DNA of 15,283 nucleotides from Pseudomonadota bacterium (GTDB lineage: Bacteria; Pseudomonadota; Gammaproteobacteria; Burkholderiales; SG8-39). Position 1 is the first letter of the stretch, and the number at the start of each line of letters is the position of its first letter. Below the pieces are notes generated by a model. It made no database searches, was not told the DNA's origin, and saw only the letters and a list, made by a program, of their open reading frames with translations. The stretch lies in assembly GCA_021825225.1 (NCBI GenBank), contig JAKAIH010000009.1, positions 1 through 15,283 of the forward strand, written 5' to 3'. The translations under genes and the position numbers were made by a program. This document shows positions 1 through 7,034 of this stretch, piece by piece.

Positions 1-363
1 CGGCACTTCGCGCAGAATGCGCTCGCGCACGGCGAGCATTTTTTCACGGTTGGCGGCGCGCGTTTGTGCGTCGAACAGGAAGCGCTGCGCCAGTTTCCTG
101 CGCGCGCCGTCGTAGTAGAAATAGAACGCGCCGTTCTCGCCCACCACCGCATCCACCGGCCACATGCGCGCGATATGGTCGCACCAGCCCGCCGGCCGGC
201 CGGTAATCGGCACGACCAGCTTGCCCGCGGCATGCAGCCGCTCCAGCGCGGTGTAGGCGCGTGCAGTGAGCTTGCCCTCGCTGGTCAGGGTGTCGTCGAT
301 ATCGCAGAACACCCCGCGTATGTCCCGCAGCAGCGCGGCGGGCAGCGCCGCGAGCGCTTTCAT
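1..363 (-). CDS. HAD-superfamily hydrolase, IIB/Cof-like (partial, runs off the left edge)
   Basis: This is the N-terminal 121 residues of a HAD phosphatase; the rest lies beyond the window. Motif I is DIDDTLT at residues 21-27, with D21 as the expected nucleophile and D23 as the acid/base. Motif II is the ITGRPAGW segment at about residue 50. The VVGENGAFYFY stretch that follows is typical of the class IIB (Cof-type) subgroup, which acts on small phosphorylated metabolites. The ATG at 363 overlaps the glpD stop as ATGA, so the two genes are almost certainly co-transcribed and translationally coupled. The likely role is phosphatase action on a sugar or polyol phosphate linked to glycerol-3-phosphate metabolism. 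The substrate cannot be told from this part. The family assignment is secure and the function is inferred. Confidence 0.85.
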   Translation of the reverse strand, partial: MKALAALPAALLRDIRGVFCDIDDTLTSEGKLTARAYTALERLHAAGKLVVPITGRPAGWCDHIARMWPVDAVVGENGAFYFYYDGARRKLAQRFLFDAQTRAANREKMLAVRERILREVP

Positions 364-1844
364 CGCGCTCCCGCCAGGCGTTCGGCGACGCGCGTACGCT
401 GTGCCTCGCTCATGTGCAGGCCGCACTTGGTGCGCCGCCACAGCACGTCATCGCCGCTGCGCGCCCATTCGTACTCGGCCAGATAGGCGAGTTCGCGCTC
501 GTACAGGCCGCCGCCGAAATTCTCGCCCAGGTCGGCCTCGCATTTCGCGCCTGCCAGAATCTTCTCGATCAAGGTGCCATGGCGGCGCAGCAGGCGCGCC
601 AGCCAGTGCGGATCGAGCCCGGGATAGCGCGCGCGGAACTCGGCCAGCACCGCGAGATAAGCGCGCCCGCCGAAATCGCCGCCTGGCAGCGCTTCGGCGT
701 GAGTCCAGGAACGGTGCGCCGGGATCCAGTGCGCGAGCTTCTGCATCACCTGCTCTGCGAGCTTGCGGTAGGTGGTGATCTTGCCGCCGAATACGGAGAG
801 CAGCGGCGGACCGTTTTCGTCCAATAGCAGCACGTAATCGCGCGTGATGGCCGAAGGATCCGCTTTGCCGTCGTCGTACAGCGGCCGCACGCCGCTGTAA
901 CTCCACACGACCTGATCCGGCGTAACCTCGCGCGCGCTGTAGCGGCTCGCCGCCGCGCACAGGTAGGCGACCTCGTCGGGCGAGATCGCGGCCGGCAGGT
1001 CCTGCGGCGTGACCTGCACGTCGGTGGTGCCGATGAGCGTGAACTCGCGCTCATAGGGAATCATGAACACCACGCGCCGGTCCGGGTTCTGCAAAATGTA
1101 GGCATAGCGCCGGTCGTGAATGCGCGGCACCACGATGTGGCTGCCTTTGACCAGGCGCACCTGGCCGGCCGATTCGATCTTGAGTTCGCGTTCGAGCAGG
1201 CTTTTCACCCAGGGGCCGGCGGCATTGACCAGGATGCGCGCGCGGATTTCGCTTTCCTTGCCGCTCACCTCGTCGCACAGCGTCACCTGCCAGGCATCAC
1301 CCTCGCGCCGCGCGCCGGTGCAGCGCGTGCGCGCGTGCACGCTCGCCCCATGCGCGCGCGCCGAGGCGAGCGTCAACACCACCAGGCGCGCGTCGTCCAC
1401 CCAGGCATCGTAATAGGCGAAACCCCGGTGGAACTCCGGCTTCAGGCCCGCGCCGTGGCCATCGGGCGCGAGTTTCACGCTGCGCGACCTGGGCAGGCTG
1501 GTGCGGCCGCCGATATGGTCATACAGAAACAGTCCGGCGCGGATCATCCATGCCGGGCGCAAATGCTTTTCGTGCGGCAGCACGAATTCCAGAGGCCAGA
1601 TGATATGCGGCGCGATGTTCAGCATCACTTCGCGCTCGGCCAGCGCCTCGGACACCAGGCGGAATTCGTAGTATTCGAGGTAGCGCAGCCCGCCGTGGAT
1701 CAGCTTGGTGCTGGCCGACGAAGTCGCCGAGGCGAAGTCGTTCTGCTCGGCCAGCAGCACCTTGAGGCCGCGGCCGGCCGCATCGCGCGCGATGCCCGCG
1801 CCGTTGATGCCGCCGCCGATGACGGCGATGTCGTAGAGTTCCAT
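360..1844 (-). CDS. glpD: Glycerol-3-phosphate dehydrogenase (FAD-dependent, GlpD family)
   Basis: The protein has 494 residues, close to the roughly 500 of E. coli GlpD. It opens with MELYDIAVIGGGINGAGIARD, an FAD-binding Rossmann motif at residues 6-20. The family block SSASTKLIHGGLRYLEYYEF follows near residue 45, and a DAO-type core and C-terminal helical domain complete it. GlpD oxidises sn-glycerol-3-phosphate to dihydroxyacetone phosphate at the inner face of the cytoplasmic membrane and passes electrons to quinone. I chose the ATG at 1844. The frame stays open to 2066, but that extension runs back through the FKBP promoter and start and lacks family similarity. No strong Shine-Dalgarno sequence precedes the ATG. 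The stop overlaps the start of the HAD gene by 4 bases. No glycerol kinase or facilitator is in the window, though an FGGY kinase remnant lies at the far end. Confidence 0.93.
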   Translation of the reverse strand: MELYDIAVIGGGINGAGIARDAAGRGLKVLLAEQNDFASATSSASTKLIHGGLRYLEYYEFRLVSEALAEREVMLNIAPHIIWPLEFVLPHEKHLRPAWMIRAGLFLYDHIGGRTSLPRSRSVKLAPDGHGAGLKPEFHRGFAYYDAWVDDARLVVLTLASARAHGASVHARTRCTGARREGDAWQVTLCDEVSGKESEIRARILVNAAGPWVKSLLERELKIESAGQVRLVKGSHIVVPRIHDRRYAYILQNPDRRVVFMIPYEREFTLIGTTDVQVTPQDLPAAISPDEVAYLCAAASRYSAREVTPDQVVWSYSGVRPLYDDGKADPSAITRDYVLLLDENGPPLLSVFGGKITTYRKLAEQVMQKLAHWIPAHRSWTHAEALPGGDFGGRAYLAVLAEFRARYPGLDPHWLARLLRRHGTLIEKILAGAKCEADLGENFGGGLYERELAYLAEYEWARSGDDVLWRRTKCGLHMSEAQRTRVAERLAGAR

Positions 1845-1904
1845 TGAACGGGGTGTGCGAGCGCCGCGCGCCCCTGGACTCAGGCGATAACGGCAGAACG
1901 CCGG

Positions 1905-1910
1905 ATTATA
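1905..1910 (-). promoter_or_regulatory. Candidate -10 box of the glpD promoter
   Basis: On the minus strand this is a perfect TATAAT about 60 bases upstream of the glpD ATG, in the intergenic region shared with the divergent FKBP gene. I found no good -35 hexamer at 16-18 bases, so the promoter may be weak or activator-dependent. Confidence 0.4.
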
Positions 1911-1953
1911 GCAGCGCCCCGCTCCCCGCCCTTTAGCGCGACTGGCCGCGTTC

Positions 1954-1982
1954 GGGACAAGCAAAGTGCAAGGCACTACAAT
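1954..1982 (+). promoter_or_regulatory. Candidate sigma-70 promoter of the FKBP gene
   Basis: GGGACA (4 of 6 to the -35 consensus) and TACAAT (5 of 6 to the -10 consensus) are separated by 17 bases. The -10 box lies 28 bases before the FKBP ATG. This promoter would fire away from the glpD promoter. Confidence 0.5.
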
Positions 1983-2010
1983 GGCCGCTCTTTCCTGAAC
2001 CGAGGTTGTT

Positions 2011-2355
2011 ATGTCTACAAACAAGACTCCCAGCGGATTGACCATCGAGGACCTGGTCCAGGGCACAGGTGCGGCCGCGGCCGCCGGCCACAGCGTGACC
2101 GTGCATTACACTGGCTGGCTCACGAGCGGCAGCAAATTCGATTCGAGCAAGGATCGCAACGACCCCTTCGTGTTCAACCTCGGTGCGGGCCAGGTCATCC
2201 GCGGCTGGGATGAGGGCGTGCAGGGCATGCTGGTGGGGGGCAAGCGCAAACTGACCATCCCGCCCGAACTCGGCTACGGCGCGCGCGGAGCGGGCGGCGT
2301 CATTCCGCCGAATGCGACGCTGATATTCGAAGTCGAACTGCTCGCCATAGGCTGA
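2011..2355 (+). CDS. FKBP-type peptidyl-prolyl cis-trans isomerase (cytosolic, single domain)
   Basis: The 114-residue protein is one complete FKBP domain without a signal peptide. Family landmarks are VTVHYTGWL (about residues 29-37), the F-x-SS-x-D loop, [19 protein letters not shown] (about 60-78), IPPELGYG and the closing [14 protein letters not shown]. These form the hydrophobic pocket that binds proline and, in relatives, FK506. The expected role is catalysing isomerisation of X-Pro bonds during folding in the cytoplasm. The ATG follows a CGAGG Shine-Dalgarno element, and a sigma-70-like promoter lies just upstream. The gene is monocistronic: it diverges from glpD and converges with the cupin gene, whose stop is only 23 bases away. 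Confidence 0.95.
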   Translation: MSTNKTPSGLTIEDLVQGTGAAAAAGHSVTVHYTGWLTSGSKFDSSKDRNDPFVFNLGAGQVIRGWDEGVQGMLVGGKRKLTIPPELGYGARGAGGVIPPNATLIFEVELLAIG

Positions 2356-2378
2356 TCCGGCGCGCGATCCGCGGCGGA

Positions 2379-2750
2379 CTACTGGCAGCCGTCCTGCGAG
2401 ACGCCCTCAACGGTCATCCCCGCCGGGGACTCCTTCTGCTCATAGTGCACCGCCAGCCAAAGCGTGAGCGCGGCGGTCGCCTCGACCCGATGCCGCCGAT
2501 GCGGCGCGATATCGACGAAATCGCCCGCTTTCAATAGACGCGGCGCCGGTTCGTCCTCGAAGGCAAGCGTCGCCTCACCCCGCAGCAGCAGCACCCACTC
2601 GGCCCGCGGCTGGTCGTACCAGAATCCCGGTGGGCTGGCCTGTCCGGAGGAAACGATGCGCTCTATCCTCAGGCCGGGGCGCGACAACAGTTCGACTATC
2701 TGCTCCGCGCCGGCATCGGGGACCAGATCGGCATAAAGATTGAGGTTCAT
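2379..2750 (-). CDS. Small cupin-domain protein
   Basis: The protein has 123 residues and a single cupin fold. It begins MNLNLYADLVPDAGAEQIVELL, followed by the family block RIERIVSSGQASPPGFWYDQPRAEWVLLLRGEATL and the second cupin motif LLKAGDFVDIAPHRRHRVEAT. The histidines of PHRRHR fit one half of a cupin metal site. Motif 1 is poor in histidine (W-Y-D-Q-x-x-x-E-W), so metal binding is uncertain. Similar stand-alone cupins are widespread in proteobacteria without an agreed function. I chose the ATG at 2750; the frame extends to a TTG at 2798, but those residues look non-homologous. No clear Shine-Dalgarno sequence is seen. An enzymatic or ligand-binding role is possible but not shown. Confidence 0.85.
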   Translation of the reverse strand: MNLNLYADLVPDAGAEQIVELLSRPGLRIERIVSSGQASPPGFWYDQPRAEWVLLLRGEATLAFEDEPAPRLLKAGDFVDIAPHRRHRVEATAALTLWLAVHYEQKESPAGMTVEGVSQDGCQ

Positions 2751-2872
2751 TTCAAGGTGAGCGGATATCCCCCGGGGGGGCGTTCCCGTCAAGCACAATC
2801 GAGACCTTCGGGGCGCCTTTTCTCATGCTCCCCGGGCTGGCCCCGCTGCGAAATTCCGTTTGCATCGGATTC

Positions 2873-3166
2873 CTAGGCGCCATTCGCGCGCTGCTTTTCC
2901 GCCTCCAGCTGCGACGGCGTGACCCGCGCACGGGCCAGATACTCGCGCAGGATTTTCACCGCGGAACGATCCAGGGTATTGCCGTGATGCGGCCGGTGCA
3001 GAACGTCCTCGTGGCCGTTGAGTTTCACGCGCAGGCGCGCGCCCGAGAGCGATTCGACTTCGGCCCCCAGATGAAGCAGCAGCGACTCCACCTCGCGCCA
3101 GTGCAGGTTGCCGCTGATAGGGTCGCGGAATATGGCTTGTATCAGGTGTTCGTGTTTGTGGCTCAT
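2873..3166 (-). CDS. HicA-fold small protein, probably not an active toxin
   Basis: The protein has 97 residues and starts MSHKHEHLIQAIFRDPISGN. It then follows the HicA double-stranded-RNA-binding-like layout: HWREVESLLLHLGAEVES (about 22-39), SGARLRVKLNGHEDVLHRPHHGN (about 41-63) and AVKILREYL. HicA toxins are mRNA interferases with a catalytic histidine in a G-S-H motif. Here the aligned place reads G42-A43-R44, so that histidine is missing, although the later PHHGN segment is kept. No HicB antitoxin gene lies on either side. I therefore infer a domesticated or RNA-binding member rather than a toxin, although databases are likely to label it HicA toxin. The ATG at 3166 is preferred because residues upstream of it in the frame look random. 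Confidence 0.75.
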   Translation of the reverse strand: MSHKHEHLIQAIFRDPISGNLHWREVESLLLHLGAEVESLSGARLRVKLNGHEDVLHRPHHGNTLDRSAVKILREYLARARVTPSQLEAEKQRANGA

Positions 3167-3339
3167 CGCAGCGGGCCTCGTGCAGGATAGCCTGCACTCA
3201 TGATAGCCGAAGCCGCGAATGCGTGTCGGTGCGCGCACCGCCGCCCGGGCCCAGGCGGTAGCTTAGGTGCGCGAGTTCTGCTCCAGGCTTACTTTTTCAT
3301 TCCGTCCTTGGCCTTGGTTGGTGGGTGAATGAAACGCGC

Positions 3340-3355
3340 CCGGCAGCAATGCCGG
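3340..3355 (-). terminator. Possible terminator of the molybdoenzyme operon
   Basis: A perfect 6-bp stem (CCGGCA/TGCCGG) with a 4-base loop starts 24 bases after the stop of the molybdopterin oxidoreductase. Read on the minus strand it is followed by GCGCGTTTCATT, only a weak T-rich tail, so termination efficiency is uncertain. The rest of 3167-3379 shows nothing else I can support. Confidence 0.35.
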
Positions 3356-3379
3356 TGTTTCGGGGCGGCTGGTCGATCC

Positions 3380-4159
<780 letters not shown>

Positions 4160-4165
4160 CGCTCC

Positions 4166-4762
4166 TCAGCGGCCGCGGATCATGGCCAGCAATGTGCGCG
4201 GCACCAGCGCCACCATCGCCAGATGCACCATGACGAAAGCGACCATCGCCGTCATGGCGAAAAAGTGCACGCGGCGCGCGCTCTCGTAGCCGCCCAGCAG
4301 TTCGCGCAACAGGGGAAACTGCACCGATTTCCACAGCACCAGGCCGGACAGCACCAGCAGCAGCGCATCCGCCACCACGAACAAGTAGGCTGCGCGCTGC
4401 ACCGCGTTGTACTGCCGCAGATCCGCATGCGACAGCCGGCCGCGCAGTGCGGCGAGCAGGTCGGCGGCGATGGCCCGCGGTGACAGCGGGAAGAATTTGT
4501 GCGCGAACCTCCCGCTGGCCACGTTGCACACCAGGTAAATCAAGCCGTTGGCGGCGAGCAGCCACATCGCCGCGAAGTGCCACATGATCGCGCCGCCGAG
4601 CCAACCGCCGAGCGTGATGCCCTTGGCGAACTGGAAGCCGAACAGGGGCGAGGCGTTGTAGATGCGCCAGCCGCTCGTAACCATGATCAGCACCGCAAGC
4701 GCATTGATCCAGTGCGTCGCACGCAGCCAGGCCGGGTGTATGGGGTGGGTGGCGTCGGTCAT
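4166..4762 (-). CDS. Membrane cytochrome b (b561/b6-like), partner of the molybdoenzyme
   Basis: The protein has 198 residues and four predicted transmembrane helices, near residues 17-36, 53-80, 124-145 and 165-188. Histidines placed like b-haem ligands are H17 in helix 1, H62 in helix 2, and H166 and H180 in helix 4, fitting a dihaem cytochrome b of the b561/thiosulfate-reductase class. It should carry electrons from quinol, or back to quinone, to the periplasmic molybdoenzyme encoded 6 bases downstream. It is not MsrQ/YedZ, the usual MsrP partner. I chose the ATG at 4762; a TTG at 4778-4780 is a weaker option. A sigma-F-like promoter lies about 310 bases upstream, separated from this gene by a decayed coding remnant. 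Confidence 0.87.
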   Translation of the reverse strand: MTDATHPIHPAWLRATHWINALAVLIMVTSGWRIYNASPLFGFQFAKGITLGGWLGGAIMWHFAAMWLLAANGLIYLVCNVASGRFAHKFFPLSPRAIAADLLAALRGRLSHADLRQYNAVQRAAYLFVVADALLLVLSGLVLWKSVQFPLLRELLGGYESARRVHFFAMTAMVAFVMVHLAMVALVPRTLLAMIRGR

Positions 4763-4781
4763 AAGCAGGTCCGGTTGCAAA

Positions 4782-5030
4782 TCACGAGCCCACGCATTGG
4801 CGCGCGCTCACCGTCTGCAGCACGCCGCCTGTGCGCTGGTCCTGTACGAATGCGACCAGCTCCAGTCGCCTCCGGTTCCATGTCGATGGCAGGGTTATTT
4901 CGCGCTGCACCCGGGTCGGTGCCGCCGCGCGCGTTGCAGGTGGCAAAACCGTGGCCGGAAGGGTGGCCGTTAGCGCTGCAACGACGTTGCGGTGAGCGAT
5001 TCGACGCAATTTCACGAGCGGGGCGCCTAT
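4782..5030 (-). pseudogene. Remnant resembling the C-terminus of a DUF1223 (thioredoxin-like secreted) protein
   Basis: An open frame of about 82 codons ends 20 bases before the cytochrome b start. Its second half reads RRRLELVAFVQDQRTGGVLQTV and ends SARQCVGS, and an earlier HRNVVAALTATLP resembles the HDHVVRAL segment that precedes it in DUF1223 proteins. This comparison is from memory. The conserved N-terminal thioredoxin-like part is absent. In-frame stops lie just upstream, at 5031-5033 and again within 5060-5072, and the other two frames contain no matching sequence. DUF1223 genes accompany such cytochrome/molybdoenzyme pairs in some betaproteobacteria (recollection). The likely history is a lost first gene of this operon. 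A short expressed peptide from the GTG at 5015 remains possible, though no Shine-Dalgarno is seen. Confidence 0.5.
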
Positions 5031-5073
5031 TCAGTCAATGGATCGACAACGCGTGGTGCGCTGTGAGGACTAT

Positions 5074-5099
5074 TTCGCCGACCAGCGGCCGCCGGTTAC
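5074..5099 (-). promoter_or_regulatory. SigF-type promoter in front of the remnant, cytochrome b and molybdoenzyme genes
   Basis: On the minus strand, GTAACC (5099-5094) and CGAA (5077-5074) are separated by exactly 16 bases. The motif is preceded by GT, as at the msrB promoter. It begins 16 bases after the msrA stop, so it gives this operon its own start. The identical ten positions recur at 6359-6384 and 6446-6471. The pattern matches the Caulobacter sigma-F promoter as I recall it. Confidence 0.75.
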
Positions 5100-5114
5100 A
5101 CGGCCAAGCACGAA

Positions 5115-5744
5115 TTACTTGTCACCCCAGATTTCATGCACTCGCGCGTCCCTGCCGCAGCCGAACCGATAATAGTTATAACGAATCGGATTCTTGCGGT
5201 AGTAGTCCTGGTGATATTCCTCGGCAGGATAGAACGCCGAAGCGGCGACGATTTCAGTGTACACATGCCCGAATCTGCCGCTCTTCAGCAGGGCGTCGCG
5301 GCTTGCCTCGGCGACCTTGCGCTCCGCCTCGTTCTGCCAGAAGATCGCGCTGCGATACTGCGTGCCGACGTCGCAGAACTGGCGGTCCTTGACCGTCGGG
5401 TCTATGTGGTGCCAGAAGTAATCGACCAGTTTTTGATAGCTCAGCTTCGCCGGGTCGTAGCTTACGCGCACCGCCTCGGCATGTCCGGTGCCGCCGGCGC
5501 TGACCTGATCATAGGTCGGTTTCGGAGTCTTGCCGCCGGTATAACCGGATTCGGCCCCGATCACGCCCGGCAGTTTCTCGAAATCGGCTTCCATGCACCA
5601 GAAACAGCCGCCGGCGAAAATTGCCGTCGCAGTCGCCGCCGCGACCTGTGCTGGCCGTGCCGGCGGCGCGTCAGCGGCAAATCCAATGCCGCCTAGCAAC
5701 AGTACCAGCGCAGCGAATGCGGTAAAGCCCAAACGCGTCTTCAT
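5115..5744 (-). CDS. msrA: Peptide-methionine (S)-S-oxide reductase MsrA, exported
   Basis: The 209-residue protein reduces the S-epimer of methionine sulfoxide. The catalytic motif GCFWC has C47 as the sulfenic-acid cysteine; E53, SGYTGG, QYRSAIF and EEYHQDYY are further family blocks. C124 and C196 could act as resolving cysteines. Residues 1-23 form a Sec-type signal peptide (KTR, a hydrophobic core, then GFAADA), so it works in the periplasm, unlike the cytosolic E. coli enzyme. The ATG at 5744 has a strong GGAGGT six bases upstream. Its ATG overlaps the msrB stop as ATGA, so the pair is translationally coupled. A SigF-type promoter precedes msrB. Confidence 0.96.
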   Translation of the reverse strand: MKTRLGFTAFAALVLLLGGIGFAADAPPARPAQVAAATATAIFAGGCFWCMEADFEKLPGVIGAESGYTGGKTPKPTYDQVSAGGTGHAEAVRVSYDPAKLSYQKLVDYFWHHIDPTVKDRQFCDVGTQYRSAIFWQNEAERKVAEASRDALLKSGRFGHVYTEIVAASAFYPAEEYHQDYYRKNPIRYNYYRFGCGRDARVHEIWGDK

Positions 5745-6247
5745 GTGCGCACCTCCGGCAGCTTTTCCGCACGCGGCACAAATCTCAGCGCAACGCCGTT
5801 ATTGCAGTAGCGTTTGCCCGTTGGCCGCGGGCCGTCGTTGAACAGGTGGCCCTGATGACCGCCGCAGCGCATACAGTGGTATTCCGTGCGCGGAAAGATC
5901 AATTTGTAATCGGTCCTGGTCGCCACCGCAGCCGCCAGCGGCTCCCAGAAGCTCGGCCAGCCGGTGCCGCTCTCGTATTTTCTGCTGCTGTCGAACAAAG
6001 GCAGGGAGCAAGCGGCGCAGACGAAGGTTCCGTCGCGCTTTTCCAGATTAAGGGGGCTGGTGCCCGCGCGCTCCGTGTCCTCCTCGAACAATACGCGATA
6101 CGCCAACGGCGGCAATAGCGCCGCCCATTCAGCCTTCGACTTGCGCAAGGCCGGGACGGCGCCGTCTTTTGCCCCCGCGGGCCCGGCATTGACCAATTGC
6201 AATGCGGAAAATCCGCACAGCCATTTCAGTGATCGACGACGATCCAT
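5741..6247 (-). CDS. msrB: Peptide-methionine (R)-S-oxide reductase MsrB, exported
   Basis: The 168-residue protein reduces the R-epimer of methionine sulfoxide and complements MsrA. Two CxxC pairs, C77/C80 (CAAC) and C125/C128 (CMRC), form the usual structural zinc site. The catalytic cysteine is C148 in RYCNNGVAL. SGTGWPSF and GGHQGHLFNDGP are hallmark blocks. The N-terminus MDRRRSLKWLCGFSALQLVNAGPAGA looks like an export signal, possibly Tat because of the RRRSLKW stretch. The ATG at 6247 follows CCGGAGA at good spacing. It is the first gene of the msrB-msrA operon, with a leader of about 105 bases if the SigF-type promoter at 6359-6384 is used. I see no second, resolving cysteine in the usual N-terminal place. 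Confidence 0.95.
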   Translation of the reverse strand: MDRRRSLKWLCGFSALQLVNAGPAGAKDGAVPALRKSKAEWAALLPPLAYRVLFEEDTERAGTSPLNLEKRDGTFVCAACSLPLFDSSRKYESGTGWPSFWEPLAAAVATRTDYKLIFPRTEYHCMRCGGHQGHLFNDGPRPTGKRYCNNGVALRFVPRAEKLPEVRT

Positions 6248-6284
6248 AACATTCTCCGGATGAGTTGCCGCTGGCTCTGCCGCT

Positions 6285-6308
6285 GCGCGCCGGTGCGCCG
6301 GTGCGCCG
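6285..6308. repeat. Three tandem copies of an 8-bp unit in the msrB leader
   Basis: GTGCGCCG occurs twice exactly (6293-6300, 6301-6308) and once with one change (6285-6292). The repeat is followed by further GC-rich, partly self-complementary sequence. It lies in the presumed untranslated leader of msrB and could fold or vary in copy number. It may also be chance low-complexity sequence. Confidence 0.5.
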
Positions 6309-6358
6309 GCTGCGCATTGCGCCTGGGCGACAACACATTGACGCGCGATGCCAGGTAA

Positions 6359-6384
6359 TTCGGCGGAAGCTGGCGCACGGTTAC
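6359..6384 (-). promoter_or_regulatory. SigF-type promoter of msrB-msrA
   Basis: On the minus strand, GTAACC (6384-6379) and CGAA (6362-6359) are separated by 16 bases. Transcription should begin near 6352, about 105 bases before the msrB ATG. It shares GTGTAACC with the promoter at 5074-5099 and lies back-to-back with the plus-strand copy at 6446-6471. Confidence 0.78.
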
Positions 6385-6445
6385 ACGCTCGTGCACAATT
6401 AAACTGCCAGACTACGGGCCAGTATCCATCTTTTTCCCGCGGCTT

Positions 6446-6471
6446 GTAACCAAAGGCGTCGATGCAGCGAA
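6446..6471 (+). promoter_or_regulatory. SigF-type promoter overlapping the start of sigF
   Basis: GTAACC (6446-6451) and CGAA (6468-6471) are separated by 16 bases, identical to the two msr-side copies. It suggests autoregulation of sigF-nrsF. The -10 part lies inside the predicted coding region, six bases after the ATG at 6462, which raises a start-codon problem noted among the findings. Confidence 0.6.
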
Positions 6472-7034
6472 TGCAGGAGACAGGTCGGCTTAACGCGGGC
6501 GAAGCCAGGCTCAGGCATCTGCTGCTGCGCGGACTTGCCGGCGACGAGCCGGCCTACCATGCGTTTTTGCAGGAACTGAGCGCGCATTTGCGCGCATTCC
6601 TGCGCAAGCGTCTCGCCCGCTTGCCGGACGAGGTGGAGGACCTGGTGCAGGAATCGCTGCTGGCCGTACACAATCAACGTCATACCTACGACCCCGGACA
6701 GCCCTTGACGGCCTGGGTGCATGCGATCGCGAAATACAAGCTCGTCGATTTGCTGCGCCGGCGCGCGAAGCGCGACTTGCTCAGCGATCCGCTGGACGAG
6801 GAGTTCGGCTTTGCGACTGCCGGGGACACCGAGGCCGCAGATGCGCAGCGCGATCTGACGAAGCTGCTGGCGCACCTGCCGGAGCGCCAGCGTCTTCCCA
6901 TTGTGCACATGAAACTGGAGGGCCTGTCGGTAGCGGAAGCCGCAAAGCTGACGGGCATGTCGGAGTCGGCGGTCAAGGTGGGCGTGCACCGCGGCCTGAA
7001 GGCGCTGGCGGCGATGATACGAGGCGGCGCATGA
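6462..7034 (+). CDS. sigF: ECF sigma factor, SigF type
   Basis: The protein has up to 190 residues and the two-domain ECF layout. Region 2 spans about residues 30-100, with [15 protein letters not shown] followed by [18 protein letters not shown]. Region 4 spans about 130-185, with the helix-turn-helix [28 protein letters not shown]. The partner nrsF starts inside its stop codon (ATGA), the arrangement seen for SigF/NrsF in Caulobacter and for the reactive-chlorine-responsive SigF of Azospira. It directs RNA polymerase to stress promoters; the three GTAACC-N16-CGAA sites nearby are the likely targets. The start is uncertain. The ATG at 6462 has an AAGG element five bases away and the ATG at 6471 is an alternative, but a transcript from the overlapping promoter would begin after both. 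Confidence 0.9.
   Translation: MQRMQETGRLNAGEARLRHLLLRGLAGDEPAYHAFLQELSAHLRAFLRKRLARLPDEVEDLVQESLLAVHNQRHTYDPGQPLTAWVHAIAKYKLVDLLRRRAKRDLLSDPLDEEFGFATAGDTEAADAQRDLTKLLAHLPERQRLPIVHMKLEGLSVAEAAKLTGMSESAVKVGVHRGLKALAAMIRGGA

Noticed and set aside
922..947. GTAACC inside glpD on the plus strand, like half of a SigF-type promoter
   Set aside because: No CGAA at 16 bases; it lies inside a gene on the opposite strand. The GTAACC copies at about 4677 and 8679 fail for the same reason.
1845..2066. Longer glpD frame with a 74-residue N-terminal extension
   Set aside because: The extension covers the divergent promoter and the start of the FKBP gene, and GlpD proteins begin at the FAD motif.
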